Notes: generated from the letters alone by a model not told the origin. Positions 1-9,721 are shown, counted from the stretch's first letter. The stretch: 64,000 bases of DNA from an uncultured Alistipes sp. (GCA_947623305.1 CANQGQ010000013.1:1-64000); one strand, 5' to 3'. Program-made: numbers and translations.

Positions 1-174
1 CACTATAAAGTAGTCGACCGCTATTTCGCCTATTTCTTCCTCGATAAATCTATTACGTCGCGAGAGGTCGAATTGGTTCCCAACGACGGAATCGGCCTGC
101 GATTCGTTACCGATCCGGCTCGTATCGAACTTATAAACGAGGTACACCAATCTCATGAAATGCCCACCGAATAG
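1..174 (+). CDS. C-terminal fragment of an ICE protein upstream of TraQ (5' truncated by window edge)
   Basis: Frame 1 is open from base 1 (HYKVVDRYFAYFFLDKSITSREVEL...HEMPTE*) to TAG at 172-174, just upstream of the TraQ-like gene. Confidence 0.5.
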   Translation, partial: HYKVVDRYFAYFFLDKSITSREVELVPNDGIGLRFVTDPARIELINEVHQSHEMPTE

Positions 175-195
175 CAAACAAAATTCAAGAAAACC

Positions 196-615
196 ATGAA
201 AAAACGGCTTTATTTATTAACCGGTCTATTGCTAACGGCTGTCGCCTGCAACAACGAGCTGGATATACAACAGGCGTATGCTTTCCGATTGGAAACCATG
301 CCTGTGCAGACGCGCATCGTATGTGGAGAAACGGCTGAAATACGTTGCACGCTCGTCCGTGAGGGCGAGTACGACGGCGCACGATACACGATCCGCTACT
401 TTCAACCCGACGGCAAGGGAGAACTACGCATGGACGACGGAACGCTGTTCCTACCCAACGACCGCTATCCCCTCACGAGAGAGGAGTTTCGACTCTACTA
501 CACCTCCGCGTCGACCGACCAACAGACTATCGACATTTACGTCGAGGATAACTTTGGGCAGTGCGAACAGCTGACTTTCGCATTTCAAAACGAAAGTGAA
601 GAAACGGAAGAATAA
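196..615 (+). CDS. traQ: Conjugative transposon TraQ-like lipoprotein (DUF3872)
   Basis: MKKRLYLLTGLLLTAVACNNELDIQQAYAFRLETMPVQTRI...; lipobox TAVAC and sequence typical of Bacteroidetes TraQ/DUF3872. Confidence 0.8.
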   Translation: MKKRLYLLTGLLLTAVACNNELDIQQAYAFRLETMPVQTRIVCGETAEIRCTLVREGEYDGARYTIRYFQPDGKGELRMDDGTLFLPNDRYPLTREEFRLYYTSASTDQQTIDIYVEDNFGQCEQLTFAFQNESEETEE

Positions 616-677
616 ACCTATTTCATGGCCGAGACGCTCTTATTACGGGAGTGTCTCGGTCGATTTACTATACGACC

Positions 678-2558
678 ATGACCGAACAAGAAAAACAAGA
701 CATGGCATTCCTCGACAAAGGAATGCAAATCGCGGATCGACCATACGGCCTGTTAATCGACATTCCGCCGGAACGCCGTACGGCAAAAGTCTGCCACCAT
801 GCGGTGAAGCTCTCGGCACGGAATCTTAAACATGTTCCCGAAGCACTCAAAACGCCCCGTTTGTGCCGGACAGCAGTCCGGCGCGGAGGTGAAGCTCTCG
901 CATTCGTACCGAAAGAACGCATTACACCGAGATTATGCCGCATAGCCGTCGGTAATTACAGCTATGCGTTGGCTTCCGTTCCTGTTCCGCTCCGCACGCG
1001 GAACCTCTGTATGCAAGCGGTTCGCCGTAACGGCTGGGCATTGGCCGATGTTCCCGAAAAGGTCAAAACGCCGCGTATGTGTCGCGAGGCGTTGAAAAGG
1101 CTCGGAAGTTCTGATTCGGACATCTTGGCCCATATCCCGTTCCCGGAAGTCTGCATAGAGGGAATAAGAAAGTTCGAGCACGGATTCCATGACCCGCATC
1201 TGATTTTCTCGATCATTGACCCGGCCGTTCTGACCGAAGCACTTGCACTCGAAGGTATCCGCATGAGTGCGTCGTGCCTGACACTGCTGCCTCCAAAATT
1301 CCGAACGGAGAAAGTCTGCATGGCAGCAGTCGAGAAAAACGGAATCTTATTGCACGCAGTACCGGAGCATTTGCGAACGAAAGCATTGTGCGAAGCGGCC
1401 GTATCGTCGGACTTCCGTGCATTGGATGATGTTCCGCACGAATTGAAAACACCGGAACTATGTCGCAAAGCATTGGAAAAGACGGGCGACCTACGGCCGC
1501 TTTATCATATTCCGCATCGGGAAATCCATGAACACGTATTGGAAACCTACTGCGACGGTTATACGAAGACGAGAGAATTCATAGGCTGCATGAATCCGCT
1601 TTACATGACACCGCAATTGGCGGAACGTGTATTTCTGAAAGAGCCGGAGTTATTCGTTCTGCTACCCGAACATTGTAAGGATCGGGAACTGTGTGAAACG
1701 GCAGTTCGACATGAAGGGTCTTATCTGCGCTGTGTTCCCGAAACGATGAAAACGTGGGATTTGTGTATGGATGCCATACGATGCAGTCCGTATGCCATTC
1801 GGTATATTCCCGATGAAATGAAGACACCAGAACTTTATTTGCGGCTCGTTAAGGAGAATCCGCGTAATCTGAACGGAATTCCATTCGAGGAACGCACACC
1901 GCAGATGTGCCGGATAGCATTCGACAATACCTATGGCAAGGACAAGACGGACTTTTCCGTTATTTCGTCGCTGACCGATCCGGCGATGGTGCTGCAAGCG
2001 ATGCGAGAACAGAACGACCCGAAAAGGATCGGATTTCTGATGGATATATTACCGGCCCGCTTGATTACTGCCGAAATCGCATTGGGAGCCGTACGAAAAA
2101 ACGGCGACGTGCTGCATTGCGTACCGCAGGGAGCTATTACGCCCCAAATAGCGGAAATTGCCGTGCGGAACGAGCCGAGAAACATTCGATGGGTACCGCG
2201 AGAACTGCGCACACCGGATATGTGTTTGTGTGCCGAAGCTGCATACCCGGAGTTGCAAATTTATGTTCCCGACGAAATTGCGCAAGGGCACAACATCTAT
2301 TCGTTTCATCGCAAAGCCGATGAGACCTTGCGCCAACCGCTCGGATACGAGGAGTATAAACGGCTTTATGCAGGAGAACCTGTCCTTGTAAAAAATGTGC
2401 AGACGAGGATAGGTGTGCTGGATTGCTGCGAAGTCCGCTATGACCGCAAGGAAAAGCGACTGGCATTACGGATGATAACGCCGAAGCGAGAGAATGTATT
2501 GGAGAAAAGGAAGCCGACCATAAAGCCCCCGAAGAAAAGTAAGGGCATAAAGATGTGA
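678..2558 (+). CDS. DUF4116-like tandem-repeat protein
   Basis: Many ~24-aa units of the form VPxxxxTPxLCxxAVxxNGxAL; ORF track starts at GTG 651, ATG at 678 is the more likely start. Confidence 0.8.
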   Translation: MTEQEKQDMAFLDKGMQIADRPYGLLIDIPPERRTAKVCHHAVKLSARNLKHVPEALKTPRLCRTAVRRGGEALAFVPKERITPRLCRIAVGNYSYALASVPVPLRTRNLCMQAVRRNGWALADVPEKVKTPRMCREALKRLGSSDSDILAHIPFPEVCIEGIRKFEHGFHDPHLIFSIIDPAVLTEALALEGIRMSASCLTLLPPKFRTEKVCMAAVEKNGILLHAVPEHLRTKALCEAAVSSDFRALDDVPHELKTPELCRKALEKTGDLRPLYHIPHREIHEHVLETYCDGYTKTREFIGCMNPLYMTPQLAERVFLKEPELFVLLPEHCKDRELCETAVRHEGSYLRCVPETMKTWDLCMDAIRCSPYAIRYIPDEMKTPELYLRLVKENPRNLNGIPFEERTPQMCRIAFDNTYGKDKTDFSVISSLTDPAMVLQAMREQNDPKRIGFLMDILPARLITAEIALGAVRKNGDVLHCVPQGAITPQIAEIAVRNEPRNIRWVPRELRTPDMCLCAEAAYPELQIYVPDEIAQGHNIYSFHRKADETLRQPLGYEEYKRLYAGEPVLVKNVQTRIGVLDCCEVRYDRKEKRLALRMITPKRENVLEKRKPTIKPPKKSKGIKM

Positions 2559-2606
2559 TGGGATATTGAGCAAATGTTGGGGTTTTGCATAAACCGCATC
2601 TTTCAT

Positions 2607-2614
2607 TACCTTTG
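2607..2614 (+). promoter_or_regulatory. Bacteroidetes-type -7 box TACCTTTG
   Basis: TACCTTTG with an upstream TTTTGC at 2583-2588, ~19 bp spacing; 29 bp before the H1-like gene. Confidence 0.55.
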
Positions 2615-2642
2615 TGCTGCTAATCAACAAATAACTGAAGAT

Positions 2643-2819
2643 ATGAAAGAGTTAGTCGCAAAAATCCAAGAGACATACGCCGCATTCCAGAGCGATGCCG
2701 TCGCACAAGTCGAGAAAGGGAACAAAGCGGCCGGCACCCGCGCCCGTAAGGCATCGTTGCAGGTTGAAAAGTTGCTGAAGGAGTTTCGCAAGGTATCGGT
2801 AGAAGAAGCGAAAAAGTAA
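2643..2819 (+). CDS. Histone H1-like (Hc1-type) small basic DNA-binding protein
   Basis: MKELVAKIQETYAAFQSDAVAQVEKGNKAAGTRARKASLQVEKLLKEFRKVSVEEAKK. Confidence 0.8.
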   Translation: MKELVAKIQETYAAFQSDAVAQVEKGNKAAGTRARKASLQVEKLLKEFRKVSVEEAKK

Positions 2820-2839
2820 ATTTATCGGCTATCGAAAAC

Positions 2840-2873
2840 AAAGAGCTGTCAGTATAAACTGGCAGCTCTTTTT
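2840..2873 (+). terminator. Rho-independent terminator
   Basis: aagagctgtcag-tataa-actggcagctctttttt-type hairpin with T tract. Confidence 0.7.
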
Positions 2874-2903
2874 ATGAAGAAAAATTTACGTTTATCCTCA
2901 TCA

Positions 2904-4238
2904 TTATTCGGTTGTAACTTCCATCATCGGCCGACAATAGGTCTTATTGACGACACGATCGCGCATCAGTCGCATATCGTTGAAATTGCGCGAGATATTC
3001 TGAACGATTTCGATGTAGTTGTCCGTGCCGTCCGGTTTTTCGTAATAGAACGGCTTAATCGACACACAGTTTTTATGCTCAAAAAGCGTATTGAGCAATG
3101 TACGGTCAGAAATTCCGCACGAATGCCCCATAATATAAATCTGAAACGGTGCGGAATCTATGAACGAAAGCAATTTGCGATAGTTATCCGTTTCAAGGTA
3201 GCAAATGGATTTGATGTTCTTCAAATAGTCGTTATCGTTCAACTTGGCGATCGCCTTGTAATCGTCATCCAGCTCATCCCCGTAGCCGAATATAATCGGA
3301 TTCTTCTCGTTGCCCAACTCGCCATGAATATGGTTTACCTTGAACTCGGAGCCTTTCGTAAGATATAGGTCTGCGGTTTTTGTATAATTGAAATTCAACA
3401 ATAAGATTTGGTCGGGCCACAAAAAACAATCGGGAACAATACTTCGCTGTTTATTTACATTTTGGATGTGTTTTATAAAATCGAAAGATTTTGTTTTTTC
3501 AGAATCTTTCGACTCGACAACAACCGATTCTCCATAATTGTCAATGTCGGAATGGTTGTACAAATATTCCCATCCAAATCGGCTTAAAAAATACCGTATT
3601 TCATATTCATTTTTAGTAAATATATATTCTAACCGATTGATTAAAAACTGCTCGAATTTTGCATTTTCGCTATTCGATATATCGTTCGGATTGAATGGCT
3701 CATAGATAATTTGTCGAATGCAATCCTTTACAAGTTCCGGCTTAATGAATTTAGCCTGAATATATGCCAAATAAACAACAAGATTCTCTTCCAATATCTT
3801 CAACTCATCGTTGAGTTTATTCGGATCAGCATACTCGCATTCGTCCTGTTTGAAAATCTTTGTTAGCCAATGATAATATACAGCCTCAATATCCACCCAG
3901 GACTTTGTTTCGATAGCCTTGTTTATTGCTTCGAAAAATCTGCTTTCGTATTTGAAATGATCGTTGAAGAACGTATCATAGCGTTCTGTCATAGTGATCT
4001 CTCCCACATTGTTTACATATCGAAACATATTATTACTCAGCATCCACCGAAACTTCTCCATGAGTTTTCGATCTTCCGAATTGGAAATTTCGACAGAACA
4101 TAGACCATCGATTAGTTCGTATTCACCTTCCAATAATCTGAGTTTTAGAGTAAAATAATATCCGCGGATAAAATCCGCATAACTTGTTTTCAGTCCATGC
4201 GCCAAATCGAAACCGTTGCCGATAAGTATTATCCTGTT
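2904..4238 (-). CDS. abiH: AbiH family abortive-infection protein
   Basis: N-terminus MNRIILIGNGFDLAHGLKTSYADF is the AbiH signature; internal Met at 4238 chosen over ORF-track start 4271. Confidence 0.85.
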   Translation of the reverse strand, partial: NRIILIGNGFDLAHGLKTSYADFIRGYYFTLKLRLLEGEYELIDGLCSVEISNSEDRKLMEKFRWMLSNNMFRYVNNVGEITMTERYDTFFNDHFKYESRFFEAINKAIETKSWVDIEAVYYHWLTKIFKQDECEYADPNKLNDELKILEENLVVYLAYIQAKFIKPELVKDCIRQIIYEPFNPNDISNSENAKFEQFLINRLEYIFTKNEYEIRYFLSRFGWEYLYNHSDIDNYGESVVVESKDSEKTKSFDFIKHIQNVNKQRSIVPDCFLWPDQILLLNFNYTKTADLYLTKGSEFKVNHIHGELGNEKNPIIFGYGDELDDDYKAIAKLNDNDYLKNIKSICYLETDNYRKLLSFIDSAPFQIYIMGHSCGISDRTLLNTLFEHKNCVSIKPFYYEKPDGTDNYIEIVQNISRNFNDMRLMRDRVVNKTYCRPMMEVTTE

Positions 4239-4445
4239 CATATGTATTTTTGTTCTATAAGAGTTCAACAAAGATACACTGCTATCCCGATTGTTTGTTC
4301 TAAAAAGTCCGACATTTTCGGAATCACGAAGCTAATTCGCTATCTTTGCAGTCGGCAGCCTATTCATGTCGTATTGTACGGTATTTGTCTGCGATAAGTC
4401 AAATCAAAACAATGAAGATAAATGAATCCTCTAAATCGACCGTCC

Positions 4446-4709
4446 ATGAACGAGAAGCTGAATCGGGTAATCGGCATGTACGGCATTACCTTGACAGACA
4501 AACATTTTATTATCCCCAATAAGGAAGAATATGGTGTGCTTTATAACGACGGGGAGATCGGGTACGATGAAATCGCCGGTATAGACGTCGACGGGGCTTT
4601 CGTGCGGATCCGTTTGACGAACGGCTACCTGTTTCGGCTCTATTGTCGGGAACCGCTTTTGACTTGTACTTACATGAACAGTACGGCCAACGATCCGCTG
4701 TCGTTTTGA
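4446..4709 (+). CDS. Small hypothetical protein
   Basis: ORF MNEKLNRVIGMYGITLTDKHFIIPNKEEYGVLYNDGEIGYDEIAGIDVDGAF...; divergent from abiH. Confidence 0.45.
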   Translation: MNEKLNRVIGMYGITLTDKHFIIPNKEEYGVLYNDGEIGYDEIAGIDVDGAFVRIRLTNGYLFRLYCREPLLTCTYMNSTANDPLSF

Positions 4710-4763
4710 ATAACAGCGAGAGGTTATTATAAAAAATCCGACTTGAACGGAAGTCGGAGCGGA

Positions 4764-4800
4764 CAAAAAATCCGGCGGTTGTTACCGCCGGATTTTTTCG
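4764..4800. terminator. Hairpin terminator
   Basis: aaaaaatccggcggttgttaccgccggattttttcg. Confidence 0.75.
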
Positions 4801-4816
4801 CGCCATAAGGCCGGCC

Positions 4817-5008
4817 TTACTCGGAAGTCGTATCTTTCGCTTGCAGTTCGAGCAGTTGTTTCAGCATATAGGCATAATTCTCGCCTATGGTATGCCCCGA
4901 CGGCATTTTGTAGGGACTGTCAATGCAATCTCGGCATTGTTCGATGGCCTTGTCCAAATCGGTAACGGTTACGGGTTTTCCCTCCAAATCTTTGATATTC
5001 GTCTTCAT
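4817..5008 (-). CDS. Small ICE hypothetical protein
   Basis: MKTNIKDLEGKPVTVTDLDKAIEQCRDCIDSPYKMPSGHTIGENYAYMLKQLLELQAKDTTSE within ORF 4817..5260. Confidence 0.6.
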   Translation of the reverse strand: MKTNIKDLEGKPVTVTDLDKAIEQCRDCIDSPYKMPSGHTIGENYAYMLKQLLELQAKDTTSE

Positions 5009-5097
5009 TTTTCCAAACTTTATATGCCGCCGCGAAAGGCGGCGAAAAATTATAACGACCGGAGGGTGCAATAAAAAAGTCGCCCTCAGGTTATTAT

Positions 5098-5361
5098 TCA
5101 CTCTGCCGTTATTCGTTCGATACGCATGTTTTGCATCAACCACGCCCGAACATGCGGCATATTGTATTCGGAAGTGATGACCGCCGTACGGTCGTCGGCC
5201 CATGTAAAGCGGGTGCTTTCGTAGTTGTCTATCCACGCTTTCAAGGTCGAAACGCCCCATGTTCGGCTATCCTCGAAGAAAGTATCCACAACCGTTCTCG
5301 GTTCGGTGAAAGTTACGATTAACGTATCGTATGCGGGGTTATATGTTGCTTCGGTATTCAT
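5098..5361 (-). CDS. Small ICE hypothetical protein
   Basis: MNTEATYNPAYDTLIVTFTEPRTVVDTFFEDSRTWGVSTLKAWIDNYESTRF... within ORF 5098..5571. Confidence 0.5.
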   Translation of the reverse strand: MNTEATYNPAYDTLIVTFTEPRTVVDTFFEDSRTWGVSTLKAWIDNYESTRFTWADDRTAVITSEYNMPHVRAWLMQNMRIERITAE

Positions 5362-5378
5362 AATAGGATAAGGTTTTA

Positions 5379-5618
5379 TTATTCGTTTAACATTCGGTTT
5401 CTGTCCGCGAGCCAAGCATCGCGTTTTTCGCGGCATTTGTCGAGCGTCGGAGCGACGCACGAGAACAATTCGCCGTCCGTGTGGCGGTAGTCGTATTGGC
5501 AATACCGGTTCCGTTTGCGTGGACGTGGCATAAGGTCGAAATACTCGTATCGTTCCTCTCCCGTCGGGCAAACCGATACGCCGGTTACGGTCATCTTCGT
5601 TGTTTCCATCGTTATCAT
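5379..5618 (-). CDS. DUF3873-like ICE protein
   Basis: TKMTVTGVSVCPTGEERYEYFDLMPRPRKRNRYCQYDYRHTDGELFSCVAPTLDKCREKRDAWL. Confidence 0.7.
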   Translation of the reverse strand: MITMETTKMTVTGVSVCPTGEERYEYFDLMPRPRKRNRYCQYDYRHTDGELFSCVAPTLDKCREKRDAWLADRNRMLNE

Positions 5619-5628
5619 TGTTTAGGGG

Positions 5629-5892
5629 TTAAAACTCTGCTATCATCAGTCGATGCGCGAAACACTGCGTCGGGTCGCTGGCCTTGCGCTGATACACCCA
5701 AAAGTGATGCGCACCGAAGCCGTAGACAAAATAGTCGTCGAGCGGGATTTGGGCTTTCAGTTTCTCGATACCTTGCCGCAGTTCGTTCTCGTTGCCGGCT
5801 AAAAGTATCGTGTTTGTCAGTCGGAGGTAAGCCTCCGTTACTTCGTCGCAATAAGGACAAAAGATTGTTTCGATCGTTACGTTCATAATCAC
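5629..5892 (-). CDS. Small ICE hypothetical protein
   Basis: ORF in the same minus-strand ICE accessory operon; FCPYCDE motif near N-terminus. Confidence 0.55.
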   Translation of the reverse strand: MIMNVTIETIFCPYCDEVTEAYLRLTNTILLAGNENELRQGIEKLKAQIPLDDYFVYGFGAHHFWVYQRKASDPTQCFAHRLMIAEF

Positions 5893-5911
5893 ATGATTTT
5901 AGGATTGTTCG

Positions 5912-7193
5912 TTAGGCAATCATACGTTGTACGATAAGGGGCATGTTCTTTCGGACGAGTTTCACGATGCGCTTGTGGTACTCGGTTTGCGAATTGCAGA
6001 CGCCGCGACTTTGCACGATGTCGAATGTCGCCAACGATACCTCGACCGTTTCGATGCGCTGCCCGCCGATGGACGCCGAAAGAATAAGCGAATCGGGACG
6101 TTTGTAGTAGGCATTGCTGAACACGCAGTGGTGCATGGCCTTTCCCTCCTCGTAGAACTCCCGCACGCTCTCCAATACGCGGACGGTGATTTTCTTGTCC
6201 GAAAACGCCAGCCCGAAGAATCGGGACTTCTGCTCCCGATAGGTCGATTCGTTTTCACGGATGCGACGCTGCTGCTCTTCGAGGCGTTCGCGCTCGATAC
6301 GCTCCTGCCGTTTGTGCATCCAGCGGTCGTGCTCGGCCTGCAAGTCGGTCGGACAAACGTATTTCGGATTGTGCAGGTCTTTTCCGAAGTTCCGCAATTC
6401 GTCGAGGTAGTCGCACCACAACGAACCGTCGGGAACGATATAACCGTTGCGTGCTGCGATTTTGACGGACGGCCAATAGGTGTCTATCCGGTCGTAACTA
6501 TGGAGCGAGAAATGCTGCAAGAGGGGAATTTGTCCGATTTTGAGCAGCGTTTCCAGCCGATTGCAGGCAAGCAGTCCATGAATCAGCCGGAACGGGGGTA
6601 AGTCCGTAGGTCTTGCCTGTAAATCCGCGCTGCCGCAGTTCGGGAATAATCGACATACGGGGATAAATCGCCTGCGGCAAAACGTCGTACAACTGTTTGT
6701 CGGGACGCACTTCCAAATCGCTCGACCATATCCAGCTGTCCGACCAGCCGAACATCGGGCGCAGTTTGGCCAGTGGCACGGTACGTCCGTCTGGAGCAAT
6801 CCAACGCTGTACTACCTCATCCATCCAATAGCCTGCTTTATGCCCGATTTTGCGATAGGTATTCACGAAGAAGAAGCGCAATACTTGAAAGCCTTTGCAG
6901 GTCGTGAGGACGCAGAAATAGGCACTCTCGGCAAAGATACGTTTACGGGTCTGCACGACCTGCAACTTGGTACCGCAGTTCGGGCAGATACTGCCGCAAA
7001 GGCTGTCGGCCAACGCTCCGTCGCTCTGCCACGTGTGGCCGCACTCCGTGCAGGTAATAACGCCTTTGGCGGTTCTGCGGCCGATGTGGTCGAAGCAATG
7101 GTGGCAGGCATAGGCTTCCTGCGCTTTGGTGATGCGGGGCAAACGGCGGCTCAAACGGGCGACTTCTTTCTGTATTTTGGTCTTGGGTTTCAT
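5912..7193 (-). pseudogene. PcfJ-like protein, split by an apparent frameshift
   Basis: N-terminal part in ORF 6498..7193 (zinc-ribbon-like CxxC motifs), C-terminal part in ORF 5912..6799 (MHHCVFSNAYYKRPDSLILSA, typical of PcfJ); frames switch at the G5 run 6594-6598. Confidence 0.7.
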
Positions 7194-7209
7194 GGTGTTC
7201 TGCTTTTGA

Positions 7210-7620
7210 TTAGAATAATAGGTTCATTTGCCGGTTATTGTCGCTCTGCTTCTTGGCGGCAGGCTTGCGCTGAGTAAGTTTAGCGTAGGCTTCGTTCTCG
7301 GCGCGCTTCATGGCATCGCGGTGTGCCTGCGCTTTCTCCTCCTCAGTCAGTTCGATGGTGTGATTGACCACGACGCGGCAGTTTACCGATTTGCCGACCT
7401 CGATGTCGGGTTCGTCGTAGTAGTGGAGCGCCATCGAATAAATCTCCTCGTCGGCGAAGCCGTTGCAGCCGCTCGCCCGCACTTCGTTCAGAATGTAGGT
7501 TGTGCAATCGTCGATGTTCTTCTTCGGGTCGGCATAACGCGCGGCGAAAAGTTCGTCCGTAGCGGCGCGATACTCCAAATAGGTCTGTATCGTCTGCTTG
7601 AAATAGTCCGTTGTTTTCAT
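7210..7620 (-). CDS. PcfK-like family protein
   Basis: MKTTDYFKQTIQTYLEYRAATDELFAARYADPKKNIDDCTTYILNEVRASGCNGFADEEIYSMALHYYDE... Confidence 0.8.
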   Translation of the reverse strand: MKTTDYFKQTIQTYLEYRAATDELFAARYADPKKNIDDCTTYILNEVRASGCNGFADEEIYSMALHYYDEPDIEVGKSVNCRVVVNHTIELTEEEKAQAHRDAMKRAENEAYAKLTQRKPAAKKQSDNNRQMNLLF

Positions 7621-7664
7621 AATCGTCTCTTTTGCGGGGCGGTTACCCGCCCCTTGTTCAACCT

Positions 7665-8669
7665 CTATTCGTTCTTGCCGATAAGTCGGCGTACCTGCTC
7701 CTCTTTGCTCTTTTGGAATATCCAGCCCGCCTTCTTCTCGCCCTCGTGGGTCAGTCGGCTGTTGAAGCGTCCGCCGAGTGCGGATAACTCCGCCTTGATA
7801 GGCTTCGTGTCGCCGAATACGGCAATCGCCTTGTCGGAGTAGTCCACGAGGATGAAATCCCCCAGCACGACCGTTTCCGACCGCTTGCCCGACCGCTCCG
7901 CAGTCGCGCCCGACAAGCGGATGTTCTCCTCGTCGCCCGCCGTGTAGGCGAAATCTTCGATAGTCCGTTCGCGGTTGTATATGGGCGTTTTCTTGATAAT
8001 CCACCCGTAGTATTTGCTTTGGCCGAGATAGTAGCCTGCGCCCATCGAGTATTTCTCGCGGTGTTCGTACTCCTCGTTCGGTTCGGACAGATAGGCCGTT
8101 TCGGGGAAGTTGGCGGCATGTTTGCGCATCTCCGAAAACAAGTCCCGTGTATGCGAGGAGAAACCCAAAATCACGGTGCGGACGGTACGATAGGCGAAGT
8201 AGTCCGTCATGTGGTCGCTCTCGTCTTGGCGGAGTTCCGCGACGATGACCGCCTTTGCCGTCGGGGGCAGCATCGCGGCGAAGCGTTCGCGCCCGACAGC
8301 CTTTACTTGCTCGACCCGCTGCCGTTCCTGTTCGGCCTGCCGCGCCCGCTCTGCGGCTTTCTTCTCGGCTTCCTCCACGAGCAGGGCCACCTCGAAAGCG
8401 TCCATAAATTCGGGATTCTTATCGTCGTAGTATCTGCCGATGCCGTGCTTGCAGGAAAGAGGTTGCAGAATATCCGTGCGGTCTATTTCTTTCGTTTCGA
8501 GGTTCAGCAGATGATACATATAACCGTCTGCCGTATGCTCCACTTTGTAGACTACATAGCGGTTCATTGCCATGTAAGGCCCGTAACCGATGATGATTTG
8601 ATTCTCTTTGACTACCTGCACGGTCGTGTCCGTCGTCGTGCCGCCGAATAATGAAATGTACTTTGTCAT
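7665..8669 (-). CDS. Conserved Bacteroidetes ICE protein of unknown function
   Basis: 334-aa ORF ending LSALGGRFNSRLTHEGEKKAGWIFQKSKEEQVRRLIGKNE, upstream of the PcfK gene. Confidence 0.65.
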   Translation of the reverse strand: MTKYISLFGGTTTDTTVQVVKENQIIIGYGPYMAMNRYVVYKVEHTADGYMYHLLNLETKEIDRTDILQPLSCKHGIGRYYDDKNPEFMDAFEVALLVEEAEKKAAERARQAEQERQRVEQVKAVGRERFAAMLPPTAKAVIVAELRQDESDHMTDYFAYRTVRTVILGFSSHTRDLFSEMRKHAANFPETAYLSEPNEEYEHREKYSMGAGYYLGQSKYYGWIIKKTPIYNRERTIEDFAYTAGDEENIRLSGATAERSGKRSETVVLGDFILVDYSDKAIAVFGDTKPIKAELSALGGRFNSRLTHEGEKKAGWIFQKSKEEQVRRLIGKNE

Positions 8670-8681
8670 AGCTGTAAGTGT

Positions 8682-8933
8682 TTAGAAAATGCGTGTGAAT
8701 AGAAAGTGAAAGAAGCCGACGAGAGCCGCGAGAGAAACCAACCCGCGAAGCATCCCCAGCAGGATATTCCGGCAGAACACGAAGCCCAGCACTACCCAAA
8801 TGAAGCCCTCGCCCCACGTGTAAAACCCCAACGCCGCCGCGCCGAGCAGCAGCCATGTCGTCCGACTCGACCCTATGCCAAGTGGAAAGGTGGAGGATTT
8901 CTGTTTCCGTTTATTTTTCTCTGTGCTTCTCAT
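8682..8933 (-). CDS. Small membrane protein
   Basis: Two hydrophobic stretches (TTWLLLGAAALGFYTW; FIWVVLGFVFCRNILLGMLRGLVSLAALVGFFHFLF). Confidence 0.55.
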   Translation of the reverse strand: MRSTEKNKRKQKSSTFPLGIGSSRTTWLLLGAAALGFYTWGEGFIWVVLGFVFCRNILLGMLRGLVSLAALVGFFHFLFTRIF

Positions 8934-9412
8934 AACCTTCGACTTTTTTTTATATGCCGTAGCGGAGCCGGTATGGATGGAATCTGTTTCGGGAGCTCGG
9001 AAGGTTCGGAATCAGCTCGCAACAAGATTTTTGCGGAAAATACGCTTCGCATGTCGGGTGAAGGAAGATTTTCCGCAAAACCGACTTGTCGGCCCGATCT
9101 TGTAAGAGCGTCGATTCCGGGAATACCTTCGCTGCCGATAACAGATACATCCACTACCGGCCCGTACAGACAAAATGAAACGGGGAGAAGGTTATCGGGG
9201 AGAAGCACAGAGATAAATCGTTTCGCAGCGAGCGTAAAAATGGACCGTTCGCTACGCTTTACCCTTGCTATCTCGCGGCTCTCGTAGAAAACAGCCGCAT
9301 ACTGCCGGTTCGGTGCCTCAATGTACCGCTGCCGCTCATGCTACAACCCCATAGCTTGGTATTTGTCTATATTGCCGAACCGGGAAAGGAATAATCGAAA
9401 CAAATCGACATC

Positions 9413-9721
9413 ATGGACATTATCAGTATGGATACACGGCTTTTCGATACGCTTCTCCGGCGTATGAAAGCCATCGAAGAAAAAGTAACGGCTTTATGCG
9501 CTCGTGGGGAAGACCTGAAGCTGAAGCGTTGGTTGGACAATCAGGAGGTATGCGAGATTCTCGGAATCACGCAGCGTACATTGCAGACTTACCGCAATAA
9601 GGGATTGTTGGCATATACCTGCATTCGCCGCAAAATCTTCTACAAACCCGAAGATGTGGAAAACCTTTTACGGAGTGCCTATCACACTAAAGCCGCCGCA
9701 TCATGCAGAACTATCTCATAG
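9413..9721 (+). CDS. Helix-turn-helix (MerR/excisionase-like) protein
   Basis: WLDNQEVCEILGITQRTLQTYRNKGLLAYTCIRRKIFYKPEDVENLL. Confidence 0.8.
   Translation: MDIISMDTRLFDTLLRRMKAIEEKVTALCARGEDLKLKRWLDNQEVCEILGITQRTLQTYRNKGLLAYTCIRRKIFYKPEDVENLLRSAYHTKAAASCRTIS

Noticed and set aside
8706-9287. 193-aa plus-strand ORF in the ICE
   Set aside because: Overlaps the minus-strand membrane protein, and its low-complexity translation has no recognisable motif.
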